Below, in pieces: positions 55,296-63,530 of a stretch of DNA of 64,000 nucleotides (positions are counted from its first letter, which is position 1; the number at the start of each line of letters is the position of its first letter). Source of the DNA: Kocuria coralli. GTDB lineage: Bacteria; Actinomycetota; Actinomycetes; Actinomycetales; Micrococcaceae. The stretch covers positions 63,184 to 127,183 of the forward strand of contig NZ_ML708619.1 in the NCBI RefSeq assembly GCF_008831305.1, given 5' to 3'. A program made the position numbers and the translations under genes. The notes beneath the pieces are model-generated. The model had not been told where the DNA came from. It saw nothing but the letters and a program-made list of their open reading frames with translations, and did not search any database.

Positions 55296-56285
55296 GTGCC
55301 ATCGCGACGACACCACCCGTCACCGGAACTCCTCGGCCGTTGTTTCACCACCGGTGAGGCGGCTGCCGCGGGCGTGACGTCCGGCCAGCTCGCGGGGAGG
55401 GCGTACCGGAGCGTCATGACCGGCGTCTGGGCCGCCCGGGACCATCGGCTACCGGAGTCGGGCACGCCCAGGGTGCGCGAGATCTTGCGCGCCCTCCAGC
55501 AGGTCCTGCCGGATACGGCCGCCAGCCATCTCACGGCGGGGCTTCTGCTCGGGCTGCGGATGCCGCGAAGCCTGCGCGTGGGCATTCCGATCCACGTGAC
55601 GCGCTGGGCCCCTGGGCGGGCACCGCGTCTCGCTGGGGTTCAGGGGCACGTCGCACAGGTGCCGCCGGCCGATCGATGGACCTCGGGGACGCTGCGGGTC
55701 ATCGGTCCGGTGAGGACGGTGGTGGATCTGGCCGCCATGAGCACGGGACCGTCACGATACGTATTCGGCGACGACTGGGTGGTGGCCCTGGTCGACGGCA
55801 TGATCAACGAGCATCGCACGGGAATCAGGGCTGGCATGCCGCCCATGAGGTCGCTGGAACTCGTCCGGGAGGATCTGGCCCGTATGGCGACTCTCCGGGG
55901 CGTCGCACGGGTTCGCATGAGCCTGGAGAGAGCGCAGCCGGGAGTGGACTCCGCGCTGGAGACTCACGCCCGTCTCGCTCTCGCCCGGCACGGCTTCACG
56001 GAGTTCGTCACGGATCACGAGATCCGGGTACCCGGAGCGGGTTCGGCCTACCCGGACCTGGCAGACCGAAGACGGCGGATCTCCGTCCAGGTGGAGGGGC
56101 CGCATCACGACGGGAAGGACCAGCGAGTACGGGACATCACCCGCCTGCGGATCACCGAAGCCGCCGGCTGGAAGGAAGTCCGCGTGTCCGGGCGCGACAT
56201 CTTCGCCCAGCGTCCGGGGAACCGGCCGCACATCGTGAAGCTGGTGCTGGATGCATTGCATCAGCGACTCGATCGCTCGGCGTGA
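55296..56285 (+). CDS. DUF559-type (Vsr/PD-(D/E)XK fold) domain protein with AbiEi-like N-terminus
   Basis: A protein of about 329 residues. The N-terminal part (ELLGRCFTTGEAAAAGVTSG) looks like the winged-helix AbiEi-type domain seen in actinobacterial proteins. The C-terminal part (SAYPDLADRRRRISVQVEGP, then HH, RVRDITRLRITEAAGWKEVR) matches DUF559, a Vsr-like nuclease fold with D...E-x-G-HH. These proteins are often listed as possible antitoxin or nuclease genes, but their role is not established. The start is uncertain: GTG at 55296 fits the family, GTG at 55194 has a better ribosome binding site. It has related palindromic repeats on both sides. Confidence 0.65.
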   Translation: MPSRRHHPSPELLGRCFTTGEAAAAGVTSGQLAGRAYRSVMTGVWAARDHRLPESGTPRVREILRALQQVLPDTAASHLTAGLLLGLRMPRSLRVGIPIHVTRWAPGRAPRLAGVQGHVAQVPPADRWTSGTLRVIGPVRTVVDLAAMSTGPSRYVFGDDWVVALVDGMINEHRTGIRAGMPPMRSLELVREDLARMATLRGVARVRMSLERAQPGVDSALETHARLALARHGFTEFVTDHEIRVPGAGSAYPDLADRRRRISVQVEGPHHDGKDQRVRDITRLRITEAAGWKEVRVSGRDIFAQRPGNRPHIVKLVLDALHQRLDRSA

Positions 56286-56301
56286 AGAGCTTCCAGCCCG
56301 C

Positions 56302-56415
56302 GAGCGGTCATCCTGCTGGTTCATGGTGGTCGAGTGGTCGATCTGGCCGGCCATCAGCTGTAACAGCCGACCAGATCGACCACTCACCGGCAGGAGGCGA
56401 TCAAAGCGACCGCTC
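56302..56415. repeat. Nested palindromic repeats downstream of DUF559-type gene
   Basis: An inner pair (56332-56346 with 56371-56385) has perfect 15-bp arms starting GAGTGGTCGATCTGG. An outer pair, GAGCGGTC (56302-56309) and GACCGCTC (56408-56415), encloses it. Several units fit the pattern GA-N2-GGTC-N4-TG-N2-CG, as at 34.6 and 55.0 kb. It may also end transcription of the DUF559-type and gpx genes, which converge here. Confidence 0.7.
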
Positions 56416-56896
56416 AGGCCTGCAGCGACTCCTCGATCGGCGCACGCAGTTCCTCCGGCTCGGTCGAGGGTCCGAAACGAGCCACCACGGTGCCGGACTT
56501 GTCCACGAGGAACTTGGTGAAGTTCCACTCGATGTCCGCCCCGTTCTCACCGGGCTTCTCCGACTTCAGCCACGCCCACAGCGGATGGGTGTGCAGACCG
56601 TTGACGTCGACCTTCTTGTAGAGCGGGAACTCCACCCCGTAGGTGGAGCGGCAGAAGGCCTGGATCTCGTCGCCGTCGCCGGGTTCCTGGTCGCCGAACT
56701 GGTTGCAGGGGAATCCGAGCACCGTGAAACCGCGGTCCTTGTAGTCCTCGTAGAGCTTTTCCAGGCCGTCGTACTGCGGCGTGAAGCCGCATTCGCTGGC
56801 GGTGTTGACGATCAGGACGACCTGTCCGGCCAGGCGGTCGAAGACATCCTGGGAACCGGAGATCGTGTCAGCGGTGAAGTCATGAAGCTTGGTCAT
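56414..56896 (-). CDS. Glutathione peroxidase-family thiol peroxidase
   Basis: A 160-residue thioredoxin-fold peroxidase. The peroxidatic cysteine is C36 in NTASECGFTPQY; Gln and Trp of the catalytic set are in FPCNQFGDQEPG and WNFTKFLVDK. Actinobacteria generally lack glutathione, so thioredoxin or mycothiol-linked reduction is more likely. AAAGGA precedes the ATG at 56896. It reduces hydroperoxides in the cytoplasm. Confidence 0.93.
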   Translation of the reverse strand: MTKLHDFTADTISGSQDVFDRLAGQVVLIVNTASECGFTPQYDGLEKLYEDYKDRGFTVLGFPCNQFGDQEPGDGDEIQAFCRSTYGVEFPLYKKVDVNGLHTHPLWAWLKSEKPGENGADIEWNFTKFLVDKSGTVVARFGPSTEPEELRAPIEESLQA

Positions 56897-57005
56897 GGGG
56901 TCCTTTCGGCGCTCACGGGGTGCACCAGGGAGGGGCAGAGCTTTAACCGTACACAGGGCTGGGGACATGCCCGGCAGACCGGCCGGTCCCACCGTACCGA
57001 AAAGA

Positions 57006-57036
57006 GCCGGCCGGGTGTCCAGGGACCCCGGCCGGC
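57006..57036 (-). terminator. Intrinsic terminator of lutABC
   Basis: On the minus strand, arms 57027-57036 and 57006-57015 form a perfect 10-bp GC stem with an 11-nt loop, followed by TCTTTT. It lies just after the lutC stop. This is the clearest U-tailed terminator in the window. Confidence 0.8.
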
Positions 57037-57045
57037 CCCACGGGC

Positions 57046-57702
57046 TCAGCCGAGCAGGATGACGTCCAGCGTCCTGGGGCCGTGCACGCCCTCCACACGC
57101 TCAAGCTCGATATCGGAGGTGGCCGACGGGCCGGAGATCATGGTGATCGGACGGTCGTGACTGACCCGCTCGAAGGCCTCCGGGATCAGCTCGACCACCG
57201 AATCCAGCGGCACCACGCACACATGATGATCGGGCACCAGGCTCAGCGCTCGGCGGCCCTCGTCGGGGTGGCTGTTGAGGAAGATCGTCCCGGTCTCCGC
57301 GCAGGAGACGGTCGAGGAGGTCACCACCGCCCCGAGTCCGTCCAGCTCCCGGGCGGTCAGGGGCCCTCCGTCGTCCCCGCGATCACGCACCGTGCGCACG
57401 CTGTCGGGGATCCAGGACTCGTCCAGCCCCTCGGGCACGATCGTCACGGCCTCGCCCAGCAGCTGCCCCACCCGCTGCGGCAGGGATTCCCCGGTCTCCC
57501 GGTAGACGTTGGCCTTGTAGTCCACCAGGCGGTCCTCGAGCATGTCCACGACCTCGGCGTGGTCCAGGGAGGAGGCCCGCCTGTAGTCGCGGGGCACTTC
57601 GGGTGCCGCAGGCTCGTCCCGGAGCGCGTACCGGATGCGGGAGAGGATCGCGGCCTTGGCGTCCTGCTCCCGGTCCGTCGGTCGGGTGACGTTCTCGCTC
57701 AT
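57046..57702 (-). CDS. lutC: Lactate utilization protein C
   Basis: A 218-residue LUD-domain protein. LutC works with LutA and LutB to oxidise L-lactate to pyruvate. Typical parts are the LUD segment AVVTSSTVSCAETGTIFLNS and the ending TMISGPSATSDIELERVEGV, then HGPRTLDVILLG. The ATG at 57702 overlaps the lutB stop by 4 nt. A U-tailed terminator follows. Confidence 0.92.
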   Translation of the reverse strand: MSENVTRPTDREQDAKAAILSRIRYALRDEPAAPEVPRDYRRASSLDHAEVVDMLEDRLVDYKANVYRETGESLPQRVGQLLGEAVTIVPEGLDESWIPDSVRTVRDRGDDGGPLTARELDGLGAVVTSSTVSCAETGTIFLNSHPDEGRRALSLVPDHHVCVVPLDSVVELIPEAFERVSHDRPITMISGPSATSDIELERVEGVHGPRTLDVILLG

Positions 57703-59507
57703 GCCTGTTCCTCCCCGGTGCTGGTGGCATCGCTGGACTTCGTCGACTCGCCGCCAGACGACTGGCCCGCTCTGGCTCTGATCACTGCCTGGGCCTCCGC
57801 GCCCCACCCGGCGTGCTCCTCGATATGGCCCGCCAGCGACGACGACGGCGCCTCCCCGGGCCCGCTCGGTGCCAGCGCGGTGCTTCCCAGGTCCCGGGCC
57901 ACCCGCTGCTCCGTCTCCTCGCCGTGCTTGCGCCACCAGTTGCGGAAGGACTGACTGGGCGGGACCGGGATGTCGCGTTCCTGGGTCCAGCCGCCGACCA
58001 TGCCGGGCAGCCACTTGGCCCCGCCGAAGGGCTTGAGCGCCCCGCGGCCCAGGGGCAGCGCCTTCTCGGCCAGTGCCATGCGCTTGCCGGAGGACATGAC
58101 GACCCCGGCGCCCTTCATGAGCACGTCCATCTCGGAGGGCACCCGGCTCTTCTTGACCCGGTCCGGGTGCTCGGCGGGCTCCGGCTGCGCGCCGGTCGCG
58201 GCTGCCTCGGCCTCGCGGGCCGCGGACACGGTGCTGCGCTGCTGCGCCGCGGCGTCGTCGCGTTCACCGTGCTTGGTCCGGACGTCCTCATCGCGCAGGT
58301 GCACCAGGATCGACGGGATGTCGATCTTGACCGGGCACACCTCGTAGCATCGCCCGCACAGCGACGACGCATAGGGCAGCGAGTTGTTCTGCTCGGCTGC
58401 CACGCCGGTGAGCTGAGGGGACAGGATGGCCCCGATGGGTCCCGGGTAGGTGGAGCCGTAGGCGTGGCCGCCGGCGTGTTCGTACACGGGGCACACGTTC
58501 AGGCAGGCCGAGCACCGGATGCAGTGCAGGGCCGAGCGTCCGTCGGGGTCCCCCAGCACCGCGGAGCGGCCGTTGTCCAGGAGGACGAGGTGGAACTCCT
58601 CCGGTCCGTCGCCCTCCGCGACGCCGGTCCACATCGACGTGTACGGGTTCATGCGCTCGCCGGTCGAGGACCGGGGCAGCAGCTGGGTGAAGACCTCGAG
58701 GTCGGCGAAGCGCGGCAGGAGCTTCTCGATGCCCATGACCGTGATCAGGGTCTTGGGCAGGGTCAGGCACATGCGGCCGTTGCCCTCGGACTCCACCACG
58801 GTGAGGGTGCCGCTCTCCGCGATGCCGAAGTTCGCGCCGGAGACGGCCACCGTGGTGTCCAGGAACTTCTCGCGCAGGTAGGTGCGCGCGGCCTCCGCCA
58901 GCACGGCGGGCTCGTTCGTCAGGGTCTTGCCCGTGCCCGGCATCCGCCGGGAGAAGATCTCGCGGATCTCGTCGCGGTTCTTGTGGATGGCCGGCACCAG
59001 GATGTGGGAGGGCTTGTCGTCCCCGAGCTGCACGATCAGCTCGGCCAGATCGGTCTCGTGGGACTTGATGCCCTGCCCCTCGAGATGCTCGTTGAGCCCG
59101 ATCTCCTGGGTGGCCATGGACTTGACCTTGATGATCTCGTCCACGCCCTTGGCGCGGACCAGGTCGGTCACGATCCGGTTGGCCTCGGCGGCGTTGCGCG
59201 CCCAGTGCACGATGCCGCCGCGGGCGGTCACATTGGCCTCGAACTGCTCGAGCAGCTCGGGCAGCCGCGCGCCGACCTCCTGCTTGATGGCCGAGCCCGC
59301 GTCGCGCAGGTCCTGCCAGTCGGGCAGCTCGCCCACCACGCGGCCGCGTTTGGCGCGGATCGTATGGGTCGCATGCCCGATGTTGGCACGCATCTGCTGG
59401 TTGCCGAGCTCGCTGCGCGCGTGCTCGGGGAAGGGGGTTTCCTCATACAGGTTGCCGGAACCGTACGCGATGCGGGTACCTGGCATTCCCAGATCGACGA
59501 CGGTCAT
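57699..59507 (-). CDS. lutB: Lactate utilization iron-sulfur protein B
   Basis: A 602-residue LUD/ferredoxin fusion; the B. subtilis type is about 475, so this one is long, owing to a charged linker and C-terminal tail after about residue 450. The LUD domain has VKSMATQEIGLNEHLEGQGI. Two 4Fe-4S motifs are CIRCSACLNVCP and CGRCYEVCPVKID. It overlaps lutA (59504-59507) and lutC. It acts as the redox core of the lactate oxidation complex. Confidence 0.94.
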   Translation of the reverse strand: MTVVDLGMPGTRIAYGSGNLYEETPFPEHARSELGNQQMRANIGHATHTIRAKRGRVVGELPDWQDLRDAGSAIKQEVGARLPELLEQFEANVTARGGIVHWARNAAEANRIVTDLVRAKGVDEIIKVKSMATQEIGLNEHLEGQGIKSHETDLAELIVQLGDDKPSHILVPAIHKNRDEIREIFSRRMPGTGKTLTNEPAVLAEAARTYLREKFLDTTVAVSGANFGIAESGTLTVVESEGNGRMCLTLPKTLITVMGIEKLLPRFADLEVFTQLLPRSSTGERMNPYTSMWTGVAEGDGPEEFHLVLLDNGRSAVLGDPDGRSALHCIRCSACLNVCPVYEHAGGHAYGSTYPGPIGAILSPQLTGVAAEQNNSLPYASSLCGRCYEVCPVKIDIPSILVHLRDEDVRTKHGERDDAAAQQRSTVSAAREAEAAATGAQPEPAEHPDRVKKSRVPSEMDVLMKGAGVVMSSGKRMALAEKALPLGRGALKPFGGAKWLPGMVGGWTQERDIPVPPSQSFRNWWRKHGEETEQRVARDLGSTALAPSGPGEAPSSSLAGHIEEHAGWGAEAQAVIRARAGQSSGGESTKSSDATSTGEEQA

Positions 59508-60376
59508 CGAGCGCCTCCTGCGGAGCTAGCGGCTTGGGCGCCTCCGGGTCCGGCTGCGCTGGATGGGGTGATGGTCGCGTGCACGCGGGGGATGGAGAGG
59601 TCCGCGATCTGATCCAGCTCCAGCGGATTGGCCCGCGTGGAGGCCAGGATCTCGGCCAGATGAACGGTCCGGACCTCGGATCCGCGCCGTCGCGCCGCAC
59701 CGTTCATGTGCAGCTGGCACGACGAGTCCCCGCCCGCGCACAGCCCGGTCCCCGTCGACTCGATGTTCTTGATCTTGGCGTCGACCATGGCCCCCGAGAC
59801 ATCCGGGTTCTTGAAGGAGAAGGTCCCGCCGAACCCGCAGCACTCCTGCGCATCGGGCAGCTCGACCAGCTCCAGGTCCTCCACGCTGGAGAGCAGGGTG
59901 GTGGGGCGGTCGCCGAGGCCCAGGAGGCGCAGCCCGTGGCACGAGGGGTGGTAGGTGATGCGGTGCGGGAAGTAGGACCCCAGCTGTTTTTCCGCGTCGG
60001 TGACCCCGAGGACGTCCACGAGCAGTTCGGAGAGCTCGTAGGTGCGGCCGGCCACCTCCTCGGCCTGCCGTGCCAGCCCCTCGTCCCCGCACTTGCGCGC
60101 GACCATGGGCTGCTGATGGCCCAGGGACGCGACGCAGGAGCCGGAGGGGGCGACGGCGACGTCGTAGTCCACCGCGGTGAACGCCTCGACGTGGTTGCGG
60201 ACCACCGGAAGTGCCTCGTCGATGTAGCCGCTGTTGACATGCATCTGTGAGCAGCAGCCCTGACCGGCGGGAAACACGACGTCGTGCCCCAGCCGCTCGA
60301 GGATCCGGACGGTGGCCAGCGCAACCTTGGGATACATCGCATCCACGATGCACGTGGCAAATATTGCGATCTTCAT
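59504..60376 (-). CDS. lutA: Lactate utilization protein A
   Basis: The 290-residue LutA has two Cys-rich CCG-domain repeats. Visible parts are GQGCCSQMHVNSGY in the first, and ITYHPSCHGLRLLGLG with ECCGFGGTFSFKNP in the second. The ATG at 60376 has GGAGG close upstream. It heads lutABC and is divergent from the lactate permease gene. Confidence 0.94.
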   Translation of the reverse strand: MKIAIFATCIVDAMYPKVALATVRILERLGHDVVFPAGQGCCSQMHVNSGYIDEALPVVRNHVEAFTAVDYDVAVAPSGSCVASLGHQQPMVARKCGDEGLARQAEEVAGRTYELSELLVDVLGVTDAEKQLGSYFPHRITYHPSCHGLRLLGLGDRPTTLLSSVEDLELVELPDAQECCGFGGTFSFKNPDVSGAMVDAKIKNIESTGTGLCAGGDSSCQLHMNGAARRRGSEVRTVHLAEILASTRANPLELDQIADLSIPRVHATITPSSAAGPGGAQAASSAGGAR

Positions 60377-60431
60377 AGATCCTCCGCAGGTTTTGTGACG
60401 CAGGTCATGTACAGTTTCCCACGACCCCATG

Positions 60432-60442
60432 TGGTCCGACCA
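60432..60442. promoter_or_regulatory. LldR-type operator in lutA/lldP gap
   Basis: TGGTCCGACCA is a perfect palindrome around one base and matches the TNGTNNNACNA core known for GntR/FadR-type lactate regulators (LldR). It lies midway between the two divergent lactate units, and the downstream lldR-like gene encodes the matching regulator class. Confidence 0.6.
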
Positions 60443-60527
60443 TACCCTCTCGTGATCCACATCGCATTACGGACTGTTTTCCGGGGCGCCCGAAGCTTTC
60501 AGTCCTCCGAATCTGCAGGAGACGTAC

Positions 60528-62201
60528 GTGAACACCTACACCGCTCAAGTCGACGCGGTTGCCGGCAGCCCAGGACTGTCGGCACTCGTGGGCATCGTGC
60601 CGCTGGTGGCATTCTTCATCTCGCTCGTGGGCCTCAAGCGCAGTGCTTGGGTCTCGGGCCTGATCGCCTTGGCCACGGCGGTCGTCGTCGCGATCATCGC
60701 CTTCGGCATGCCTGCCGATCTCGCCCTTCTGTCCGCCACGCAGGGCGCGGTCTTCGGACTGTTCCCGATCGTATGGATCGTGGTCATGGCGCTGTGGTTC
60801 TACCAGGTCACGGTCGCGGCAGGCCGTTTCGAGGACATGCGCTCGATCTTCGACACCATCGGCGGTGGCGACGTCCGCATCCAGGCCATCCTGATCGCGT
60901 TCTGCTTCGGCGGCCTGCTGGAGGCCCTCGCGGGCTTCGGCGCCCCCGTGGCGATCACCGCGACCATGATCCTGGCCATCGGCCTCAAGCCGCTCAAGAC
61001 CGCGGTCGTCGTGCTGATCGCCAATACCGCCCCCGTGGCCTTCGGCGCGGTGGCGACTCCCATCACCACCGCCGGCAGGCTGACGGGTCTGGACCCCGCC
61101 CACATCGGCGCGGTCGTGGGTCATCAGGCACCGTTCTTCGCCCTCGTCGTGCCCTTCCTCCTGCTTCTGCTGATCGACGGGCTGCGGGGCCTCAAGCAGG
61201 CGTGGCCGGCGGCGCTGGTCATCGGCGCGACCTTCGCCGTCGCCCAGTGGTGGAGCGCCACCCACTTCGCCTACGAGCTGACCGACGTGGTGGCCGCGAT
61301 CGCCGGCCTCGCCGGGGCCGTCGTCCTCCTGCGCTTCTGGAAGCCGCGTGGTGCGGCGGAGGCCAAGCAGCGCCTGGGGATCGAGGAGGCCGAGAACGTC
61401 TCCGACCTGACGCCCTCGCGGGTGTGGATGGCCCTCGTGCCGTACCTGTTGGTGGTCGTCGTCTTCGGCATCGCCAAGCTGTGGACCTGGGGGGTCGACG
61501 TCCCCTCGGCTCTGGCGAGCACCGATGTGTCCGTCCCGTGGCCGGGCCTGGACGGGCATCTGCTCAGCGCTGAGACCGGTGAGCCCATCACCGGCACGGT
61601 CTACGCCTTCCAGTGGCTGTCCTCCCCGGGCACGCTGCTGCTGATCACGGGGCTGCTGGTCACCCTCATCTACACCGTGTTCAACCACCACGGGAAATTC
61701 CCCATGACCATCGCCAAGGGGTTCCACGAGATCGCGGCGTGCATGTACAAGATGCGGTTCTCCGCGCTGACCATCATGCTGGTGCTGGCCCTGGCCTACG
61801 TCATGAACTTCTCGGGTCAGACCCTGGCCATCGGCAGCTTCGTGGCCGGCCTGGGCGCCGCCTTCGCCTTCTTCTCCCCGGTCCTCGGATGGGTGGGCAC
61901 GGCGGTGACCGGTTCGGACACCTCCGCCAACGCCCTGTTCTCCAATCTGCAGCAGACCGCGGCCCAGGGTGCCGGGCTGGATCCCAATCTGACGGTTGCG
62001 GCTAACACAACCGGCGGTGTTGTCGGCAAGATGATCTCTCCCCAGTCCCTGGCCATCGCTGCCACCGCGGTGAGCATGCCCGGCCAGGAGTCGACCATCT
62101 TCAAGAAGGTGCTTCCTTGGTCCATCGGCATGCTGATCGTGCTGTGCGCCCTGGTGTTCCTGCAGTCGAACGTCCTGCATTGGATGTTGCCTCCGCAGTG
62201 A
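60528..62201 (+). CDS. lldP: L-lactate permease
   Basis: The 557-residue LldP-family transporter brings in lactate with protons. It has about 13-14 hydrophobic segments. Diagnostic stretches are GGLLEALAGFGAPVAITATM, VLIANTAPVAFGAVATPI and TGSDTSANALFSNLQQTAA. The GTG start at 60528 has CAGGAG upstream. Its stop overlaps the regulator gene (GTGA). Confidence 0.96.
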   Translation: MNTYTAQVDAVAGSPGLSALVGIVPLVAFFISLVGLKRSAWVSGLIALATAVVVAIIAFGMPADLALLSATQGAVFGLFPIVWIVVMALWFYQVTVAAGRFEDMRSIFDTIGGGDVRIQAILIAFCFGGLLEALAGFGAPVAITATMILAIGLKPLKTAVVVLIANTAPVAFGAVATPITTAGRLTGLDPAHIGAVVGHQAPFFALVVPFLLLLLIDGLRGLKQAWPAALVIGATFAVAQWWSATHFAYELTDVVAAIAGLAGAVVLLRFWKPRGAAEAKQRLGIEEAENVSDLTPSRVWMALVPYLLVVVVFGIAKLWTWGVDVPSALASTDVSVPWPGLDGHLLSAETGEPITGTVYAFQWLSSPGTLLLITGLLVTLIYTVFNHHGKFPMTIAKGFHEIAACMYKMRFSALTIMLVLALAYVMNFSGQTLAIGSFVAGLGAAFAFFSPVLGWVGTAVTGSDTSANALFSNLQQTAAQGAGLDPNLTVAANTTGGVVGKMISPQSLAIAATAVSMPGQESTIFKKVLPWSIGMLIVLCALVFLQSNVLHWMLPPQ

Positions 62202-63013
62202 CCCCGCGCAGCGGCAGTCTCCCACCCCTGATTCCTGCCCGCCCCGGGTTCCCCGCGGAGGCGGTCTCGGGGGTGGGTGCCGGCCACGGCCGGAGCAAGG
62301 AGGACGCTCCGGCCTATACGGCCGTCCTGGAGTGGGTGGAGCTCCGCCTGCGGGAGGGGAACCTGGTTCTCGGGCAGAAGCTGCCGGGGGAGCGGGCCCT
62401 GGCCGAGGAGTTCGGCATCTCCAGGGCATCGGTCCGCGAGGCGATCCGGGTCCTGGCGGCCATGGGACTGGTCCGCTCGGGTACGGGATCCGGCCCGCAG
62501 GCCGGCGCCGTCGTGGTGTCCGAGCCTTCGAGCGCGCTCTCGTGGGCGCTGCGGATGCACGTGGCCACCAAGGCGCTGCCCATGGCCGACGTGGTGTCCA
62601 TGAGGGTGCTGCTGGAGACCCAGTCGGCGCTCGCCTCGGTCCGTGTGGCCGACGAGGAGCTCCGCGGGGAGGTGCTGGCCCGGGTCCGCCCCTATCTGGA
62701 GATCATGGACGATCCCACGATCCCGGACGCGCTCTTCCACGACCTCGACGCCCGTTTCCACGTCGAGCTGACCACGCTGGGCGGCAACGTGGTGCTGACC
62801 ACCGTCATGAGATCCCTCCGGGACGCGGTCATCGGCTACGTGCAGGAGTCCGTGGCCCTGCTCGGCGACTGGGCGGGGCTGCGGGCACGACTGCAGCGCG
62901 AGCACGGGGGCATCTTCAGGGCCTTCGAAGAAGGGGATGCCCTGCGGGCCGCCGAGCTGCTGCGAGAGCACATCGAGGGCTTCCACAGCACGGTCGTCGA
63001 ACACCGGATCTGA
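62198..63013 (+). CDS. lldR: GntR/FadR-family lactate regulator
   Basis: A 271-residue regulator. After a disordered N-terminus, the winged helix spans about residues 45-100 (LPGERALAEEFGISRASVRE, then AIRVLAAMGLVRSG), followed by a helical FCD effector domain containing HDLDARFHVELTTLGGNVVL. The GTG at 62198 overlaps the permease stop, so it is co-transcribed with lldP. It likely senses lactate and binds the palindrome at 60432. Confidence 0.88.
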   Translation: MTPRSGSLPPLIPARPGFPAEAVSGVGAGHGRSKEDAPAYTAVLEWVELRLREGNLVLGQKLPGERALAEEFGISRASVREAIRVLAAMGLVRSGTGSGPQAGAVVVSEPSSALSWALRMHVATKALPMADVVSMRVLLETQSALASVRVADEELRGEVLARVRPYLEIMDDPTIPDALFHDLDARFHVELTTLGGNVVLTTVMRSLRDAVIGYVQESVALLGDWAGLRARLQREHGGIFRAFEEGDALRAAELLREHIEGFHSTVVEHRI

Positions 63014-63093
63014 GCCCTCCGGTAGGTGTTCTACGTCACTCATTCAGCCCCGAACGGGTGCCCGGTAACGCTTGCAGGCGCCCTGTCGTGACC

Positions 63094-63157
63094 AAATCCG
63101 AGCCTCACCGTGATTTTTTTGTGATGTTGCGAGGCCCACATGATGAGGCTCAGATTT
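63094..63157 (+). repeat. Long-range inverted repeat after lldR
   Basis: A 14-nt arm at 63094-63107 pairs with 63144-63157 at 13 of 14 positions across a 36-nt spacer. The spacer holds GTGAT-TTTTTTT-GTGAT (63110-63125 or so). It could be a terminator-like RNA structure or a regulatory DNA site. Around it, 63014-63240 shows no gene. Confidence 0.45.
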
Positions 63158-63247
63158 GCAAAACATAACGCTGTGACTAGGGGAAATGTTCGAAGCGACG
63201 ATACTGCGGCCATCTGGGCGCGGCTGCGACGGCCTACTTGCGGGCCA

Positions 63248-63270
63248 TGTCACGTTATTCGATCGTGACA
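63248..63270. promoter_or_regulatory. TGTCACG-N9-CGTGACA operator-like palindrome
   Basis: Perfect 7-bp arms at 63248-63254 and 63264-63270 overlap the -35 box of the promoter below. It is probably a binding site of a dimeric regulator of the cell-wall hydrolase gene; the protein is unknown. Confidence 0.5.
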
Positions 63271-63293
63271 ATCCGTGATCTGTTCGTTATGGT
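63265..63293 (+). promoter_or_regulatory. Promoter for riboswitch-NlpC/P60 transcript
   Basis: GTGACA (63265-63270) and TATGGT (63288-63293) with a 17-bp spacer form a good promoter about 45 bp before the riboswitch. Confidence 0.55.
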
Positions 63294-63340
63294 TTTCGTC
63301 GTGCCACTCGAACGGGCGGCGCCTCCGGACTGAACGCCGC

Positions 63341-63514
63341 ATCCTGTCGCTGTCCGGTGAAGATCCCGAACACGGACATGACAGGAGCGAGGGACCCACT
63401 TCCCCGGCCCGATCCTCACGATAGGTCGGACCTAGGGGTGAAGCCGAGGCTGTCCATCGATCTGAGTCTCGGCCGGTTACTCCAAACCGAACCCGACAGC
63501 TCACCCCGCAGGCA
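63341..63514 (+). promoter_or_regulatory. c-di-AMP riboswitch (ydaO-yuaA)
   Basis: Conserved strings of this class are present in order: GAGGGACCCA (63388-63397), AGGGGTGAAGCC (63434-63445), ACTCC then CCGAACCCGACAGCT (63487-63501) and CCCCGCAGGCA at the 3' end. In actinobacteria this riboswitch commonly precedes genes for secreted cell-wall hydrolases, as here. c-di-AMP binding generally turns expression off. The exact 5' boundary is uncertain. Confidence 0.93.
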
Positions 63515-63530
63515 ATCTGGAGGAAAACCA

